DNA of 22,947 bases from JAOUFP01 sp947085825 (lineage in GTDB: Bacteria; Nitrospirota; Thermodesulfovibrionia; Thermodesulfovibrionales; UBA6898): positions 1 to 22,947 of the forward strand of contig CAMTXX010000026.1 in assembly GCA_947085825.1 (NCBI GenBank). Reading direction: 5' to 3'. Both the position numbers and the translations under genes were made by a program. Below the pieces are notes generated by a model, which was not told the DNA's origin, searched no databases, and saw nothing but the letters and a program-made list of their open reading frames with translations. Below are positions 21,786-22,947 of this stretch, in pieces. The stretch's first letter is position 1; the number at the start of each line of letters is the position of its first letter.

Positions 21786-22832
21786 ATGAAAATAATTAAG
21801 CATTTACTCGTGGCTCTGTGCCTATCGTTAATGGCAACAACCACCGGCGCCGAGTCTTTATCCTCAACAGCCTTTCAGTATAAAGGCGGGCAGTTGGGCT
21901 ATCTTGAGCGCAATGAAGTGTATTCGGCGTGGAATGCCAACGATCCCTCGTCTGTGCTTAAACCGGGCATGAAAGTGATGTTTTTCGGCCGGGCCGAAGG
22001 CTGCGATCTGCGCGCTGCCAACGGCCCGGTTAAGAATCAAGGAAGTGTCAAGTTCAGCCATGCCCTCGATCTGACAGGGATTCCATTAGCGCCTGAGGGA
22101 AAAGGGCAGCGCTGGACACCCAGCGGCAATACCGAACAATGCGATGAATCAGTACGAGAACAAGTGGGAGACTCCTTTGCACATGTGAATGAGGATCCGG
22201 AAAACGGCGGCATTGGGATATTTACCTTTACAGGGCCGGACCAAAAGGGTCAGCGCTCGTTTTTTCGCCAGTTTGACAAGAGCGGAAAGAATGGCACTGG
22301 TGCAAATGCCAATATCGAAGGTACTTTTGTTGTCTTCCGTTTTGATTGGCAAAAAGGAAATACCGTGCGTCCATGGGCTGGAGGCGTTAAGCCGGATGAG
22401 CAACGCAAGGCAGAATTCAGGACGGTGCAGAGTGTTGCGGTAGTGTCGGTGGGAGACGAAGTGGCCGGTCGCGGTGACGAGCCGGTTCAGGCCAAGCAAC
22501 AATTCATCGCGGCATTTATCAATCGCGCCTGCTTTCAGAGCGGCGGCGGGAAAAAGGGACTGTGCCAACTCCAGTATCTTTTTAATGTCGCCGTTTATCG
22601 TGCAGGTGTAACGGATTGGGATACCGTCAAGTGGTTTAAGAATGCCGGTGTTTGGATGGATCCAGCACAAGGCGGTATGCCGGTAGTCCATGGACCTATC
22701 GGGCGACGAGGAGAAACAAGCCAGTACCAAGGGTCAGGCATAGAACTCTATACGTCACTCGGCGAACCTTCGCAGCACGACATTTTCAAAGACAAAACAT
22801 TCATTGGGCTCCTCGCTGTTTCAAATGGGTAA
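21786..22832 (+). CDS. Secreted protein of unknown function, 3' end replaced by an IS
   Basis: The frame encodes 348 residues with a clear signal peptide (MKIIKHLLVALCLSLMA, probable cleavage after TGA at residue 22). The mature part has four cysteines in two groups (EGCD; EQCD; and ACFQSGGGKKGLC), which would allow disulfides in the periplasm or outside. It is rich in Gly, aromatic and charged residues, with no motif I recognise. ATG 21786 follows GGAG (21773-21776) with nine bases between; a TTG at 21771 is less likely. The last eight or so codons and the stop lie inside the left end of an ISL3-like element, so the native C-terminus is missing. How much was lost is not visible. Base composition matches the preceding sulfotransferase gene and differs from the rest of the locus. 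Confidence 0.65.
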   Translation: MKIIKHLLVALCLSLMATTTGAESLSSTAFQYKGGQLGYLERNEVYSAWNANDPSSVLKPGMKVMFFGRAEGCDLRAANGPVKNQGSVKFSHALDLTGIPLAPEGKGQRWTPSGNTEQCDESVREQVGDSFAHVNEDPENGGIGIFTFTGPDQKGQRSFFRQFDKSGKNGTGANANIEGTFVVFRFDWQKGNTVRPWAGGVKPDEQRKAEFRTVQSVAVVSVGDEVAGRGDEPVQAKQQFIAAFINRACFQSGGGKKGLCQLQYLFNVAVYRAGVTDWDTVKWFKNAGVWMDPAQGGMPVVHGPIGRRGETSQYQGSGIELYTSLGEPSQHDIFKDKTFIGLLAVSNG

Positions 22833-22947
22833 CCCAAAGTTAAGTTTTCCTCCAATGAGGTAGATCATTGCAATTAGATTGTGAGTAGTCCTATAGCCTC
22901 TGGCACGCGCCTTGGCAGCTTGAACAAGGCTATTAAAGCCCTCCAGT
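22807..22947 (-). mobile_element. ISL3-family insertion sequence, one end only
   Basis: The boundary is placed at GGCTCCTCGCTGTTTCAAAT (22807-22826), which resembles ISL3-family terminal repeats of the GGCTCTTCGNNAAA type. The transposase gene reads inward from beyond the right edge. If the boundary is right, the target duplication would be near 22799-22806 (ATTCATTG). The other end is outside the window. Confidence 0.65.
22821..22947 (-). CDS. ISL3-family transposase, C-terminal fragment (runs off the window)
   Basis: The minus strand encodes 41 residues up to a TGA stop (22821-22823). They read LEGFNSLVQAAKARARGYRT followed by THNLIAMIYLIGGKLNFGLPI. The EG-NSL-QAAKARARGYR segment is the conserved C-terminal catalytic-core end of ISL3 (IS204/IS1001/IS1096/IS1165) transposases, including the Glu of the DDE triad. 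The gene continues to the right of the window. Its stop overlaps the end of the plus-strand secreted-protein frame. No frameshift is visible in this part. Confidence 0.85.
   Translation of the reverse strand, partial: LEGFNSLVQAAKARARGYRTTHNLIAMIYLIGGKLNFGLPI

Noticed and set aside
21228..22730. Minus-strand open frames of about 190 codons opposite the last sulfotransferase and the secreted protein
   Set aside because: No recognisable motifs; GC-rich plus-strand coding sequence commonly leaves such open shadows.
1..22947. CRISPR array, tRNA or rRNA genes
   Set aside because: No regularly spaced direct repeats and no cloverleaf or rRNA-like stretches were seen on either strand.

Overview
The window looks like a capsule or exopolysaccharide locus of a Gram-negative bacterium. 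It carries an ABC-transporter export set of the KpsM/KpsT/KpsE/KpsD type, which needs two membranes, followed by a long run of glycosyltransferases, sulfotransferases, an O-acetyltransferase and a secreted beta-helix protein. Base composition is moderate over most of the window and becomes clearly GC-rich after about 20.8 kb. The lineage cannot be fixed from this sequence. The gene style and the REP/IS-end-like repeats are compatible with Nitrospirota or Desulfobacterota, but that is a weak impression.

Layout. Positions 1-395 hold an IS-end-like 17-bp repeat, a good sigma70-like promoter (201-228) and a structured leader. Positions 396-5023 form a tight export operon: kpsM, kpsT, a small S23/four-helix-bundle gene, kpsE and kpsD. 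Positions 5026-9869 carry a GT-B glycosyltransferase, a tandem GT2 protein and a sulfotransferase whose reading frame runs on into a HU/IHF-like domain. Positions 10002-13745 encode a 1247-residue protein with an accessory N-terminal domain, TPRs and two GT-B domains. The spacer 13746-14079 holds repeats and a MITE-like element. Positions 14080-15655 encode two more sulfotransferases. Positions 15774-17021 encode a secreted pectate-lyase-like beta-helix protein. Positions 17079-20183 encode a three-module beta domain joined to GT2 and GT4 domains. Then come a CatB-type acetyltransferase (20189-20938), a fourth sulfotransferase (20946-21755), and a secreted protein of unknown function (21786-22832) whose 3' end is cut by an ISL3-like insertion running off the right edge on the minus strand.

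How it may work together (inference). Seven glycosyltransferase domains packed into four polypeptides would build a repeating or heteropolymeric glycan. Four sulfotransferases and one acetyltransferase would decorate it, and the KpsMTED machinery would export it. The secreted beta-helix protein may trim, modify or bind the polymer outside the cytoplasm. The likely product is therefore a sulfated, O-acetylated surface polysaccharide. No Kdo-linker genes (kpsC/kpsS/kpsF/kpsU), nucleotide-sugar genes or PAPS-synthesis genes lie in the window.

The most unusual points are the sulfotransferase/HU-like continuous frame with a strong internal ribosome binding site, the number of sulfotransferases, a new-looking N-terminal domain shared by two glycosyltransferases, a perfect 39-bp in-frame tandem duplication, and IS-end-like repeats that sit at the boundaries between gene blocks.
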